Below the pieces are notes generated by a model. The model was not told the origin of the DNA, did not search any database, and was given only the letters and a program-made list of their open reading frames with translations. Positions 1 through 8,700 of a stretch of DNA of 64,000 nucleotides are shown here, piece after piece (position 1 is the stretch's first letter; every line of letters starts with the position of its first letter). The stretch is from Candidatus Omnitrophota bacterium (GTDB taxonomy: Bacteria; Hinthialibacterota; Hinthialibacteria; OLB16). The translations under genes and the position numbers were made by a program. The stretch spans positions 1 to 64,000 of the forward strand of contig JACKFH010000006.1 of NCBI GenBank assembly GCA_020632575.1, given 5' to 3'.

Positions 1-1
1 A

Positions 2-310
2 TTGCTGCCCGGTCCCGATGCCTATGACAAGGAAATGATCGCGATGAACCAAGTGATGAAAATTGGTGACCGATACTACGCCACTTATCATGGCTTAAAG
101 GCCAACACCCGTCCCCAGGAATGGACGACCAATCTCGCCACTTCGGCTGACTTGCTGAATTGGGAGAAATACGAAAACAATCCGATTCTCGAAGACAACA
201 AATCGAGTGGGATCTTTGTGAACGATGGAGAAAGACTCCGATTATACACCATGCACCCGGAGGTTTGTCTTCACTTTTCCGAGGGGGATCTCCCAAAAAT
301 CGAAAAATAG
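2..310 (+). CDS. 5'-truncated five-bladed propeller glycosidase (GH43/GH32-like), C-terminal end
   Basis: The reading frame is open from the window edge to a TAG stop, so only about 100 C-terminal residues are present and the true start lies outside. The text reads like the last blades of a GH43/GH32/GH130-type beta-propeller: a YDKEMIAMN stretch, then IGDRYYATYHGL and a blade with SADLLNWEKYENNPIL, the usual 'seen by date and field, here is the baseline' pattern of these enzymes. Such proteins hydrolyse or phosphorolyse glycosidic bonds in plant or algal glycans. The catalytic residues cannot be assigned in a fragment. It converges with the deacetylase-like gene that follows, with only 15 bases between the two stops. 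The propeller fold is fairly safe; the substrate is unknown. Confidence 0.6.
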   Translation: MLPGPDAYDKEMIAMNQVMKIGDRYYATYHGLKANTRPQEWTTNLATSADLLNWEKYENNPILEDNKSSGIFVNDGERLRLYTMHPEVCLHFSEGDLPKIEK

Positions 311-325
311 TCGCGAGGCGCTCCC

Positions 326-1249
326 TCACCCCTCCTTCAGCACAGAGTAGGTTTGTCGCATTTCCAAGTTGTACACATCATCCAATGGATCCGGTGCATT
401 CGCTCTCGCCTGCTGCGCGATTGGGTCGTTCAGCAGGTAGTCCACCACCTCGTTGCAGTCGGCGATCCAGACATCGTCTCCGCCAAATTCCTTCAACGCT
501 TGAAATCGCTGCTCGAGTTCCTCCGAGGTCACATCTTTGGCGGGGTGTACGGGTTTATTGGGCATCGGGCAATGATTGTAGTCGATCACCCATCCCCCGA
601 CTTTGCTAGCGAGAAGGAATCCCTTGTAAGGATCGAAGCGAGTGTAAAAGGGTCCGGGGTACTCGGTGTGGAGGGGGATGCGCCCGAGCCACATCAAGTC
701 GGTGTCGATGGTGTTTACCCGATCGTAAATGGTCATGATCGCATTATAGCCCGCATCCTCCGCCACCAATAACGATGGAGCGTGTCCATGGTTGCTTCCG
801 GGGACAGTAAAAATGGTGATCGGCATCTCCAGGATCTCCTCCATCTTCGCCTTCGCCTCGACCACCTCCACCTGCGCATTCTCGACTGTCACCCCGCAAT
901 GGCTCATCGAGTGACAGGACACCCCCCAACCCTCATCGACCAGACTCTTGATCTGGTCCTTGTCCATGATACTGAAGCCATGGTAGCTGCTCCCCGGCAG
1001 GATGCGAACCTTCCCAATCTGGTCGGTCACAATAGCGAGGTGACCTGGAATCTCGTACTTTCGATGAAGGGGGATCGCGTATTTGAAGAGATCAATCACC
1101 CCCTCATCATAAGTGATCGAGTAAACCCACTTCTTCCCATCTTTCCAAGTGAACCCCTTGGTTTGTTCATCCCGCGCGAAGGCCTGGCTAGAAAACAACC
1201 CAGCGGCGGTGAGAGTAACTGTGGACGAAATAAAATCTCTACGTTTCAT
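326..1249 (-). CDS. Exported polysaccharide-deacetylase-fold protein (NodB homology)
   Basis: The 307-residue protein begins MKRRDFISSTVTLTAAG, a Tat-like signal with a hydrophobic stretch and a likely cleavage after AFA. I chose this ATG because the open frame upstream of it runs through a cluster of hairpins and has no sensible N-terminus. Two NodB motifs are recognisable: SITYDEG (residues 45-50; canonical TFDDG) and HSMSH (113-117; canonical H-S/T-x-x-H), which supply the metal ligands of carbohydrate esterase family 4. The second Asp of motif 1 is Glu here. Family members remove acetyl groups from polysaccharides in the periplasm or outside. It lies downstream of the isochorismatase-fold and PVC-cytochrome genes on the same strand and may share their transcript. 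The fold is likely; the substrate is unknown. Confidence 0.7.
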   Translation of the reverse strand: MKRRDFISSTVTLTAAGLFSSQAFARDEQTKGFTWKDGKKWVYSITYDEGVIDLFKYAIPLHRKYEIPGHLAIVTDQIGKVRILPGSSYHGFSIMDKDQIKSLVDEGWGVSCHSMSHCGVTVENAQVEVVEAKAKMEEILEMPITIFTVPGSNHGHAPSLLVAEDAGYNAIMTIYDRVNTIDTDLMWLGRIPLHTEYPGPFYTRFDPYKGFLLASKVGGWVIDYNHCPMPNKPVHPAKDVTSEELEQRFQALKEFGGDDVWIADCNEVVDYLLNDPIAQQARANAPDPLDDVYNLEMRQTYSVLKEG

Positions 1250-1271
1250 GACATGAATCCCTCTTTGTGCT

Positions 1272-1385
1272 CGCGCGGACTTGTAGTCCGTGCGAAAGAT
1301 TCTTTGCGGAGTTTTACTCCGCGAGCAGCGGCACGGGGAGTGCAACTCCCCAACAAATTCATGGTCCGGAGTCCAACTCCGAACC
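1272..1385. repeat. Four tandem perfect hairpins with 3-base loops
   Basis: Four consecutive inverted repeats fill the gap between two minus-strand genes. The stems are 1272-1281/1285-1294 (10 bp, one G-U), 1306-1312/1316-1322 (7 bp), 1335-1341/1345-1351 (7 bp) and 1367-1372/1376-1381 (6 bp). All have a 3-base loop and a core of GGACT or GGAGT closed by a T-A pair. They could act as terminators, attenuators, mRNA-stabilising stems or REP-type elements. No T-run follows them on either strand, so simple intrinsic termination is unlikely. Confidence 0.75.
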
Positions 1386-1402
1386 AGCCCCAACGGAGGG
1401 GG

Positions 1403-2455
1403 TTAGGGGGTGGGGTTCTCCTTCACCCAACTCGTCTGCGTCACCAACTGATTCAACGATGCAAAAGAAATCGCCGCGTTGGTTGCGTAGGCGGCCGAAC
1501 TGTTCGCCGGAAATGTCGCCATCGTCGCGTCTCCAACCAGAAAGACATTGAAATCCGGTGAAAAATTTTGCCAACCGGCGGTTGTGCTGATGTAACACAT
1601 ATCCGTGGCGTAGCCGGTCATCAGAATATGTTCGATCCCCTGCTCCTTGAGCGTATCGCGGATCTTCTCATAACCCTCCAGATCATAGGCCACAATGTCT
1701 TCATCCGTGTTGGTCAGCGCGGTGGTGATCGGAATGGGAAGATCCCAAAACCCCTTGCCGTTGTAATGATCGCCTGAATCGAGACCCGGGAATTGCTTGA
1801 AATAATCCCGCACGGGAGATTCATCGGACAAGGCAATGGTCTCGGGGAGATCCCCAGCGATATAGTGGAAGCCTTTTAGCTTGGCCTCCAATTCCTTCAG
1901 ACCTTCGGCACGTTCCTCAGCGGTGGGAATTTCCAAGTCCAAGGATCGATAGATCTTTGCTCGGATCGGATCTTCTTTTCCGGGCAGGCTGTGAAGAACG
2001 TATTTAACCTTGCCGCGCAGACGGTTGAGAAATGGGTCCAACACCTCCCTCTGTTGCCGATGACCCATCTCGTTCTTGATCGGCGTGCAATTGAAAGCCA
2101 CCCCCGCCGGCTCCGGGCTGATCCAGCCGTTGTCGTCATCAATGCCCCATGGATGGACCACCACAATCGCTGTCTTACTCGCGTCGATAAAATTGGGCAT
2201 CTCGATGATGCCGCGGGCATTGTAAGACCACCTCCAAGCACGCACAGACAAATCCGCATTCTCGTCTTGAACTAAGGTCGGAGCTTCATAGCGAGCCACC
2301 TCGACAATTGGCTGAAAGAATTCAGGGTGATCCGCGAGGATCGGTTCGGGATCTTTGAGGGGAGTGAGTTTATTCTCGTAGACACGTCCCGGATCTTCAG
2401 CAACCGCTGGAAGAGCCATCAAACACAAGGCGATTAGCGGAATCGACTTTTTCAT
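1403..2455 (-). CDS. Exported isochorismatase-fold cysteine hydrolase-like protein
   Basis: This 350-residue protein has a clear signal peptide (MKKSIPLIALCLMALPAVA) followed by an isochorismatase/nicotinamidase-type Rossmann-like domain. The strongest motif is HILMTGYATDMCY (residues 276-288), where Cys287 takes the place of the catalytic cysteine of the family. The usual first catalytic Asp, in a strand of the type LLVVDxQ, is replaced by His in AIVVVHPWG (residues 97-104), so the classical Asp-Lys-Cys triad looks incomplete. An ATG at 2455 preceded by GGAG was preferred over a GTG at 2467 that overlaps the upstream stop. Either start implies translational coupling to the PVC-type cytochrome gene. 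The protein is longer than typical family members (about 200 residues). The reaction is unknown and it may be non-classical. Confidence 0.7.
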   Translation of the reverse strand: MKKSIPLIALCLMALPAVAEDPGRVYENKLTPLKDPEPILADHPEFFQPIVEVARYEAPTLVQDENADLSVRAWRWSYNARGIIEMPNFIDASKTAIVVVHPWGIDDDNGWISPEPAGVAFNCTPIKNEMGHRQQREVLDPFLNRLRGKVKYVLHSLPGKEDPIRAKIYRSLDLEIPTAEERAEGLKELEAKLKGFHYIAGDLPETIALSDESPVRDYFKQFPGLDSGDHYNGKGFWDLPIPITTALTNTDEDIVAYDLEGYEKIRDTLKEQGIEHILMTGYATDMCYISTTAGWQNFSPDFNVFLVGDATMATFPANSSAAYATNAAISFASLNQLVTQTSWVKENPTP

Positions 2456-2463
2456 GACTATTC

Positions 2464-5400
2464 TCACTCCGTCTTCTGTAAATACGCGAACAGGTCTCTC
2501 AGATCCTGTGGCTGCAGTTCTTGCAACAAGTTCTCCGGCATCAGGGAGAGATCCGATTCCCGGATGTCCTCGACATCCTCCAGGTTGAGCGTGGTCTTTT
2601 CACCATTGGCGTTCGCCAGCGTGAGCGACCCGGGGGTCTTCTCGACCACAACGCCATTATACAGACCTTCGTCCGAGGTGGTCACAATGAATTGCAGAAA
2701 TTCTTTTCGCACGACAAGGCTCGGATCGACCAGACTGACCAAGAGGAAATCGCGATCGGTTCGGTTGCTGTGGGTCAGGTCGGGTCCGATCTCCGCCCCT
2801 TCGCCATTGAGCATATGACAGACCGCGCAAACCTTCGTGAAAAGTTCCTTTCCATGGCTGGGGTCACCTTCGGAGGCGCGAAGATCGTTGTTGAGCCGAC
2901 GCATCTCAGCGAGTTTTTCCTCAGGCGTTCCCACTTTCACCGCTCCCCAATGGTCCTCCACGATACGATCGATCTCGGGGTTTTCGAAAAACGCGACACG
3001 ACGGATCTGGTCGACTGTGATGGGTTCGGCGGAAACTTCTCCCGCTTCGATCTGCTTCAAAAACGCGAGGGCAAAGGCTTCCTTGCTCAGAATCACATCC
3101 AGGATCTTCGATTGACGATCGACGGGGGCTTCTCGATAGAGGGTCAACAAGGCTCCCGCGTCCTCATCCCTCGCGGTCCGGCGAACCCCTTCGAGAAGAG
3201 GCTCAAAGAATTCAGGAGAAGTCTCAGTCGAAAGTTGGGAGAGAAATTGTTCCCGACTCTCGGAATCCTGAACCTCTGAGAGGATCTTTAAACTGACCTT
3301 TCGGTGATCGTCGGTGGAGTCGGAATCGAACGCCCATTCGCGCACCCGCTTCAGAGAGTCCGGATCGCCCGCCTTGCAGAGGAGCGTCAGAAGTTGGGGG
3401 TTCTTGGGATCGGCTTCGAGAAGGGTCTTCAATTCGTTTCGAAGATCCCCCGAAATTCGAATGGACGAATCTTCCTCATTGACCGCTTCGAGGTTCGAAG
3501 CAGCGTAGGAGGTGAAAAGCGATCCTCCCTCCATGCCACGAATTTTTCGGCCACGGTCCCCCCAGCCCTCACCTAGCGATTCCAGGAAAGGCGTTGGATC
3601 ATCTGCTCGATCCAACAATGCGAGACAAGCCAAATCGGTCTCCTCGGTCCCCTCCGCCGCATACCTCCGCATCAGCCGGGGAAGGATTTCCTTCTGAAAG
3701 AGAGAGGAACTCCAGACATCCTTCTGAGTAAAAAGTTCCATTGCCAGTCGCTGACTCGAGACCGAATGCGCCTCCAGCGCCCACCAAAGCAGAAGGGGAA
3801 CGTGAGGGTCCCCTCCATCCTCATCGCGCGCCACAATTTCCTTGACGATCCGTAACCCAAATTCCGATTGAATCCGTTTGGCGGTCGAGGCGAGTTGGCT
3901 CCGGACCCGGACATCCCCCTCCGTCCGCGCCATCTCGACGAGTCGTTCTCCGGAAGATTGGGGAACTTCCCTTGCATCGCCCAAGAAGCGGACCACCCAT
4001 CTCCGTACCTCGGGTTTCAGATGGAGGAGAAGCGAGTCGGCCAAGTCATTGGTCATTCCACCACACGAGTACAGAGTCCAAAGCGCCTCGAGTTGCGTGT
4101 TCGACTCCGAGGGTCGTCCGATCATCTCCTTGAGTGTGGCGTATGTGGAGGGATCCCTTCTTTCGGTCAAAATCGAATGAGCGTGGCGAACCATCCATTG
4201 GTTTTGACTTCCGAGAAGGTCGATCAATTCGTTGTTCGATTTCTCGGATAAATTGACTGAAACCGGAGCGGCATCCTTCACCTGAACCCGGTAAACCCGA
4301 CCGTTGGTGCGATCCCAATCGGCGTCCGGGTCGGGATGGGCGGTCCGTTGGTCGTTCCAGTCGCTGAAATAAACCGCTCCATCCGGGCCGATGGTCACAT
4401 CGGTCGGCGCGCACCAAGCATCATTGCTGACCGCCAATTCCCCGCCATGCCGCGCTCGATAGGTGGAGCCATCGGGCTCGATCACATGCCAGTAAACGTC
4501 ATGTGAGAGAAGGTTCCCTCCGATGTAATTCCCGATGTACTCCTCAGGGAAAGAGGGTCCCCGATAAAAACTCCCGCCGACCGTGACATGCCCCCCCACA
4601 TAATTGGCCTCTTTCATGTGGTCGAAATAACCATAGGCATAAGGGTTGTGCAGATCCCCATGCTTACCGAAGGACTTCCAGTAGTAGCCGCCCTGGACTC
4701 CATGAAGACAGAGCGCAGGCCCGACATTGGTGCTGGAAAAGAGATCGCCCCATTGGTTAAAATCGAGACCCCACATGTTCCCCCCGCCCTCGCAGAACAA
4801 TTCAAATTCTTGGGTGACTGGGTGATAGCGCCAGACTCCCTGTTGGAATTCGATGCCCCGGATATGGGCGGTGACGGTACTACCCTGATTCCCATAGAGC
4901 CATCCATCCGGCCCGAAGGTGAGCGAATTGGCCACACTGTGAGCATCCTGCATCCCAAACCCGGTCAAACAAACCTCTGGATCGGAGTCGGGGATGTCAT
5001 CGTGATTTTTGTCCGGGTAAAACAGGAGGTAAGGAACTTGGAGAACAAAGACACCGCCATGACCGAACGCGAGTCCCGAGGCGAGGTTAAGGCCATCGAC
5101 AAAATCCTTGAACGAGTCCGCGACCCCATCGCCATCCGTGTCCTCACAAATGGTGATCCGGTCGGCCCCCCTTGGACCTTTCGGAGGCGGCTCGGGAACT
5201 CGGTCGTAGGTGGTTCGAGACCAACGATCCACCTCAACCCTTTCGAGACCCGCCGGATTAGGATATTGAAGGTACTGGATCACCCACAGTCGCCCACGGT
5301 GATCGAACTCCATGGCGACTGGTTGACGGATATCCGGCTCGGAAGCGAACAATTTCACCTCGAACCCCTCAGGGACAGTCATTTTAGATGCCGCCACTTC

Positions 5401-5499
5401 GGGGCCGTAACCTTGGGCAGTCACGAAGGGATCAAAAGAACAAGGGCTAGCGTTTTCGTCCACGTCAAAAAGATGTGTTTCGAATCCTCCCGTGCTCAC
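2464..5499 (-). CDS. PVC-type haem-binding protein: sugar-dehydrogenase-like propeller, HEAT repeats, cytochrome c
   Basis: The 1011-residue protein has the three-part build of planctomycete/verrucomicrobial 'membrane-bound dehydrogenase' proteins. The N-terminal propeller opens with MTVPEGFEVKLFASEPD near residue 40, carries FDHRGRLWV, and continues to about residue 400. A helical HEAT-like middle follows, and the C-terminal cytochrome c has CAVCH at residues 891-895, with Met987 as a plausible sixth ligand. The family is thought to oxidise sugars or related compounds in the periplasm and pass electrons to the haem. The N-terminus is odd: the GTG used here has no Shine-Dalgarno sequence and no signal peptide, yet covalent haem attachment needs export. 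A stop codon 18 bases upstream leaves no room for a signal in this frame. The start is therefore uncertain. It is followed by the coupled isochorismatase-fold gene. Confidence 0.85.
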   Translation of the reverse strand: MSTGGFETHLFDVDENASPCSFDPFVTAQGYGPEVAASKMTVPEGFEVKLFASEPDIRQPVAMEFDHRGRLWVIQYLQYPNPAGLERVEVDRWSRTTYDRVPEPPPKGPRGADRITICEDTDGDGVADSFKDFVDGLNLASGLAFGHGGVFVLQVPYLLFYPDKNHDDIPDSDPEVCLTGFGMQDAHSVANSLTFGPDGWLYGNQGSTVTAHIRGIEFQQGVWRYHPVTQEFELFCEGGGNMWGLDFNQWGDLFSSTNVGPALCLHGVQGGYYWKSFGKHGDLHNPYAYGYFDHMKEANYVGGHVTVGGSFYRGPSFPEEYIGNYIGGNLLSHDVYWHVIEPDGSTYRARHGGELAVSNDAWCAPTDVTIGPDGAVYFSDWNDQRTAHPDPDADWDRTNGRVYRVQVKDAAPVSVNLSEKSNNELIDLLGSQNQWMVRHAHSILTERRDPSTYATLKEMIGRPSESNTQLEALWTLYSCGGMTNDLADSLLLHLKPEVRRWVVRFLGDAREVPQSSGERLVEMARTEGDVRVRSQLASTAKRIQSEFGLRIVKEIVARDEDGGDPHVPLLLWWALEAHSVSSQRLAMELFTQKDVWSSSLFQKEILPRLMRRYAAEGTEETDLACLALLDRADDPTPFLESLGEGWGDRGRKIRGMEGGSLFTSYAASNLEAVNEEDSSIRISGDLRNELKTLLEADPKNPQLLTLLCKAGDPDSLKRVREWAFDSDSTDDHRKVSLKILSEVQDSESREQFLSQLSTETSPEFFEPLLEGVRRTARDEDAGALLTLYREAPVDRQSKILDVILSKEAFALAFLKQIEAGEVSAEPITVDQIRRVAFFENPEIDRIVEDHWGAVKVGTPEEKLAEMRRLNNDLRASEGDPSHGKELFTKVCAVCHMLNGEGAEIGPDLTHSNRTDRDFLLVSLVDPSLVVRKEFLQFIVTTSDEGLYNGVVVEKTPGSLTLANANGEKTTLNLEDVEDIRESDLSLMPENLLQELQPQDLRDLFAYLQKTE

Positions 5500-5517
5500 T
5501 GAGTGGGTGACACGTTA

Positions 5518-5947
5518 TCATGGATTTGAGGAGGAAGGAAATGGAGAGGCCGCCTTGGTAAGGAAACGTGGGTGAGATCGGTCGCACATGGCTATTCTTG
5601 AAACCTTTGAATCCCTTGTCAGAATCCAGTCACAGCCTTCCGCAATAGCCTCCTCAATGACAATGTCCTCAAAATCCGGATAAGGACCATCATTAGCCTT
5701 TCGGAAAATCTCCTTAGAACACAGCGCCACATCGAGATGTATCGCAGAACCCAACACATTCACAGGCTACGTCTTTGCCCAAGATTTTTTCGAAGAATAT
5801 ATGAAAGCGTCGGAATACAGTGACTTGATATCAAGAGATCCGCCTGTTTTGCTTGCAGTCGGTTCAAGCATTTTCTCGAATTTGAGAGTGCGGTTCTCTT
5901 CTTTGGAGAACGTCAAGTAGAATATTGAGGTCGACAATAACCTTCAT
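5518..5947 (-). pseudogene. Frameshifted PIN-domain toxin (VapC-like)
   Basis: Three pieces in three frames reassemble one PIN-domain ribonuclease. The first (from ATG at 5947) reads MKVIVDLNILLDVLQRREPH and then stops at 5864. The middle piece, in another frame, contains LLISSHCIPTLSYILRKNLG. The last piece (5518-5763) contains PDFEDIVIEEAIAEGC followed by DWILTRDSKV. These are the N-terminal Asp motif, the central helix and the DFED...TRD acidic motif of PIN_3-type VapC toxins. At least two frame changes separate them, so no full-length toxin can be made. Its ATG overlaps the stop of the antitoxin remnant behind it. The start of the PVC-type gene lies only 18 bases beyond its stop. Confidence 0.75.
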
Positions 5948-6143
5948 TCGTCTCGTGTCATCTGGTCCTTATAGTATTCCGCTCGAACATCAATCTCCGG
6001 GGAATGATTCCCACAAAATCGTCGAGGGTCTTTGTTGATTTCTTCCCTCAACATGGCCCTTAATCAAAATCTCCACCTCATTAGGCAGATCAAAGGGTTG
6101 ATCCAAAACAATGTGACCGTCTTCGACATGCCTTTAAGTTCAT
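5944..6143 (-). pseudogene. Remnant of the antitoxin partner of the PIN toxin
   Basis: Reading the minus strand from an ATG at 6143 with AAAGGA upstream gives MNLK and then, one frame over, HVEDGHIVLDQPFDLPNEVE. This is the signature opening of small DUF104/AF2212-like VapC antitoxins. Later frames give TLDDFVGIIP and PEIDVRAEYYKDQMTRDE before a TGA that overlaps the toxin ATG. The overlap is the normal arrangement of such operons. Two or more frameshifts make it non-functional as read. The assignment rests on recognising the protein text, not on a database search. Confidence 0.6.
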
Positions 6144-6290
6144 TTTGCCGTATCCTTTGTTCGTTTTTTGATCTTCAAATCTTATTATGACACAAGAGAG
6201 TCAAAAGTCACCTAACCTTCACACCCTTGACCCGACGCCGATTTCCTTTCAAGTTTGTCTTCCATCCATTTCGAGAGGGAGGCCGATGCG

Positions 6291-7648
6291 ATGTCCGATC
6301 CAAAACTTTTTGGGGCCGAGGGGATGGAGTCCGAGACGATACCAACGCGATCCAACATGCCATCGACGACGGCGATGGGACACTCGATTTTCCCAAAGGA
6401 ACTTTTCTCATCTCGAAAACCATCACGATGGATACCGCCAAAACGGGATTCACTGGCATCCATGGGCGAATGGGGGCCACCCGGATTGTCATGACCGGCG
6501 AGGGACCCGCCTTCCACATTCTCGGCAATCACCAGGGAACCGCCGATCCGAACAGCGTTAAAGATCACACCTGGGAGAAGGAACGATTCCCATTGATCCA
6601 AGGCATCGAAATCCATGGGCAAAACCCCAAAGCCGATGGCATCCATCTCCACCGAACCATGCAGACAACCGTGCAAAACGTCCTCATCCGTCAGTGCCGA
6701 CATGGAATCCGCCTTTATGAACGCAACCGAAATTTCCTCCTAGCGAATTCGCACATCTACGATGGCCACGAAACCGGCGTCTTCTTCGATAACTGCAATT
6801 TGCACCAGGTCATCATCGTGGGCAACCACATCAGTTACTGCAAAAAGGCCGGCATCTACCAACACAACGGCGATGTTCACAACATTCAGATCACCGGCAA
6901 TGACATCGAGTATAACTCGGGAGCGGATGCTCCAAGCGGCGACATCCTCCTTGAGATTCCTGACGAGGGAGTAGTCAGCGAGTACACAATCGCCAGCAAC
7001 ACCATTCAGGCCACCCTCGAGGCGGCCGGTTCAAACATCTGGATTCGAGGTCGCGAATCGGAGGGAGTCTTCGCGGTTCGGGCGATCAACATCACAGGCA
7101 ATGTGCTCGGATCCCGGAACGAGAACCTGGTCATCGAGTATGGGAACCGGGTGACTGTGACTGGAAACACGATTTATGGCGGCACGGAACGGAACCTCCG
7201 CCTCGATCATTGTCACAATATGGTGGTGGGCTCCAACACCATCAACTCGCGGCCGTCGGGCTATCCGGCGGACACCTCGGATGGCGTCCTTCTCAAGGAT
7301 TGTGTGGGACTCAATCTCAATTCGAATGTATTAATCGACCACAAAGCGGGTTCGGAAACATCCGGCGGTGCCGTGACGCTGGAGCGGTGCTCGGATTGCC
7401 GGATCTCCCAGAACCAAATTCTCGACTCCAAGCATCGTGGAATTCATCTCATCGACTCCAGCGCCTGTGTCCTCTCCGACAACTCCATCCGTGGGGGAGA
7501 GAAGAAGGAATCCTACCAAGCAGGCATCGAAGTGAGTGGGGGTTCCGCACAAAACCTGGTGCAGAACAACCTGGTCAGCCAGGGAATCCATGGCGGAATC
7601 CTCGTTCCGGAAGGGACCGGCCAAGTTCAAGGGAATATGCCCGGCTAA
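6291..7648 (+). CDS. Right-handed beta-helix (pectate-lyase-fold) protein, with an early frameshift
   Basis: The protein is a single-stranded right-handed beta-helix of about 450 residues with many xxNxI/ITGN turns, such as VTVTGNTIYGG, as in polysaccharide lyases and depolymerases. The family's N-terminal motif appears split across two frames. An ATG at 6291, preceded by GAGGGAGG, reads MSDPKLFGAEG, while the long frame continues DGVRDDTNAIQHAI. Together they give the standard FGAxGDGVxDDTxAIQxAI opening. The join needs one extra G in the GGGG run at 6320-6323. I therefore place the start at 6291 and treat the break as a sequencing or natural one-base deletion. There is no signal peptide at this start. 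The substrate is not identifiable. Confidence 0.75.
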
Positions 7649-7874
7649 TTCCTGATTCCCTCTCAAATCGTATCAAACTCTCTGGGTTCATCTACTGGTT
7701 TTTCAATCCGTTACGATATCCCTCCTCGCATCCACAGTGAGTGCGTCACGAAAGACCCTCGGGATTTCCCCTAAACGGATTTGGTGTGACTCCCCGGTGT
7801 TCTCCGACCGCATTCCGAGATTAGCTTCTATTGAGGTCAATAAGACAGAAAAGCGCGAAGGAGAGAGACACAAG

Positions 7875-8306
7875 ATGCAGGTAAAGGAACTCATGACACA
7901 CAGCATCGAATCCATTGCCGCCGCGGCAAATCTCCATGAAGCTGCGAAAAAGATGGAGGAGCAGGATGTTGGCGCGCTTCCGGTCATCGATCACGGGAGG
8001 GTTGTCGGAATCTTGACCGATCGAGATATCGCCATTCGCGCGGTGGCTAAAAATTGCGTCCCTTCCGAAACGACGGTTTCGGAGGTCATGACAACCGGAG
8101 ACCTTGAATTACTTTCGGCCGAATCGGAAATCAGCGAGGCCGCCACCACCATGGCTGGCAAACAAATCCGACGAATTCTGGTGACCAACGATCAGGAGGA
8201 GATCGTGGGAATCCTGTCGCTGGGCGATTTGGCCACTCATTCGCACAACCCCAAATTGATCGGAATGATTCTTGAAAAAGTTTCCGAAGAACATTCGCCA
8301 CACTAA
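7875..8306 (+). CDS. Tandem CBS-domain protein
   Basis: The gene encodes a 143-residue stand-alone pair of CBS domains. It begins MQVKELMTHSIESI and carries the usual DVGALPVID, GILTDRDIAIRAV and VSEVMT elements in repeat 1, with IRRILVTNDQEEIVGILSLGDLA in repeat 2 (quoted in parts: IRRILVTND, GILSLGDLA). Such proteins bind adenosyl ligands and act as energy or redox sensors, usually in the cytoplasm. The ATG at 7875 has AAGGAG about 12 bases upstream; a longer upstream frame lacks family similarity and was dropped. It sits 32 bases upstream of the rhodanese gene and probably shares its transcript and terminator. The pairing suggests a small stress or sulfur-related operon, but that is inference. 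Confidence 0.88.
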   Translation: MQVKELMTHSIESIAAAANLHEAAKKMEEQDVGALPVIDHGRVVGILTDRDIAIRAVAKNCVPSETTVSEVMTTGDLELLSAESEISEAATTMAGKQIRRILVTNDQEEIVGILSLGDLATHSHNPKLIGMILEKVSEEHSPH

Positions 8307-8338
8307 TTACGGCGGAAACCTGGAAGGAGGAAAGACAC

Positions 8339-8680
8339 ATGCAAACTATCGACAGAAAGCAACTCAAACAACGGATGGGGAAGGACGAACCGTTCCTCCT
8401 CATCGACGTTCTAGGGCCGGATCACTATCGAGAAGGCCATCTCCCCGACGCTATCAGCATCCCTCTGAAATCCGAGCACTTCGTCGATCGGGTCGAAGAG
8501 AAGGCCGGAGGGAAAGAGATGGATATTATCGTCTATTGCGCGAACACCGATTGCGACGCCTCCCCCCGAGCCGCGAAGGAGCTTGAAGAGGCGGGATTTA
8601 AGAACGTCTACGATTTCGAGGCGGGGCTCGAGGGCTGGGAAAAAACCGGAGAACCGGTGGTGGCCACAGCCACCACCTGA
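8339..8680 (+). CDS. Single-domain rhodanese-like sulfurtransferase
   Basis: The 113-residue protein is one rhodanese domain. LLIDVLGPDHYREGHLPDA (residues 20-38) is the conserved DVRxxxExxxGHIPGA segment. The active-site loop is IVYCANTDCDAS with Cys67 as the likely catalytic residue and Cys72 nearby. The family moves sulfane sulfur from thiosulfate or persulfides to acceptors. An excellent GGAAGGAGG lies 8 bases before the ATG. It follows the CBS gene closely and ends just before three stacked hairpins, the last with a T-run. The domain is secure; the physiological donor is not known. Confidence 0.92.
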   Translation: MQTIDRKQLKQRMGKDEPFLLIDVLGPDHYREGHLPDAISIPLKSEHFVDRVEEKAGGKEMDIIVYCANTDCDASPRAAKELEEAGFKNVYDFEAGLEGWEKTGEPVVATATT

Positions 8681-8700
8681 TACGACGGCCCAACGGTGGT

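Noticed and set aside
1272..1385. CRISPR array
   Set aside because: The units are self-complementary stems of different sequence and length with no direct-repeat/spacer periodicity, and no cas gene is present.
4588..5502. A 304-codon open frame antisense to the PVC-type cytochrome gene
   Set aside because: It has no signal, motif or ribosome-binding site and lies wholly over strongly conserved coding sequence on the other strand.
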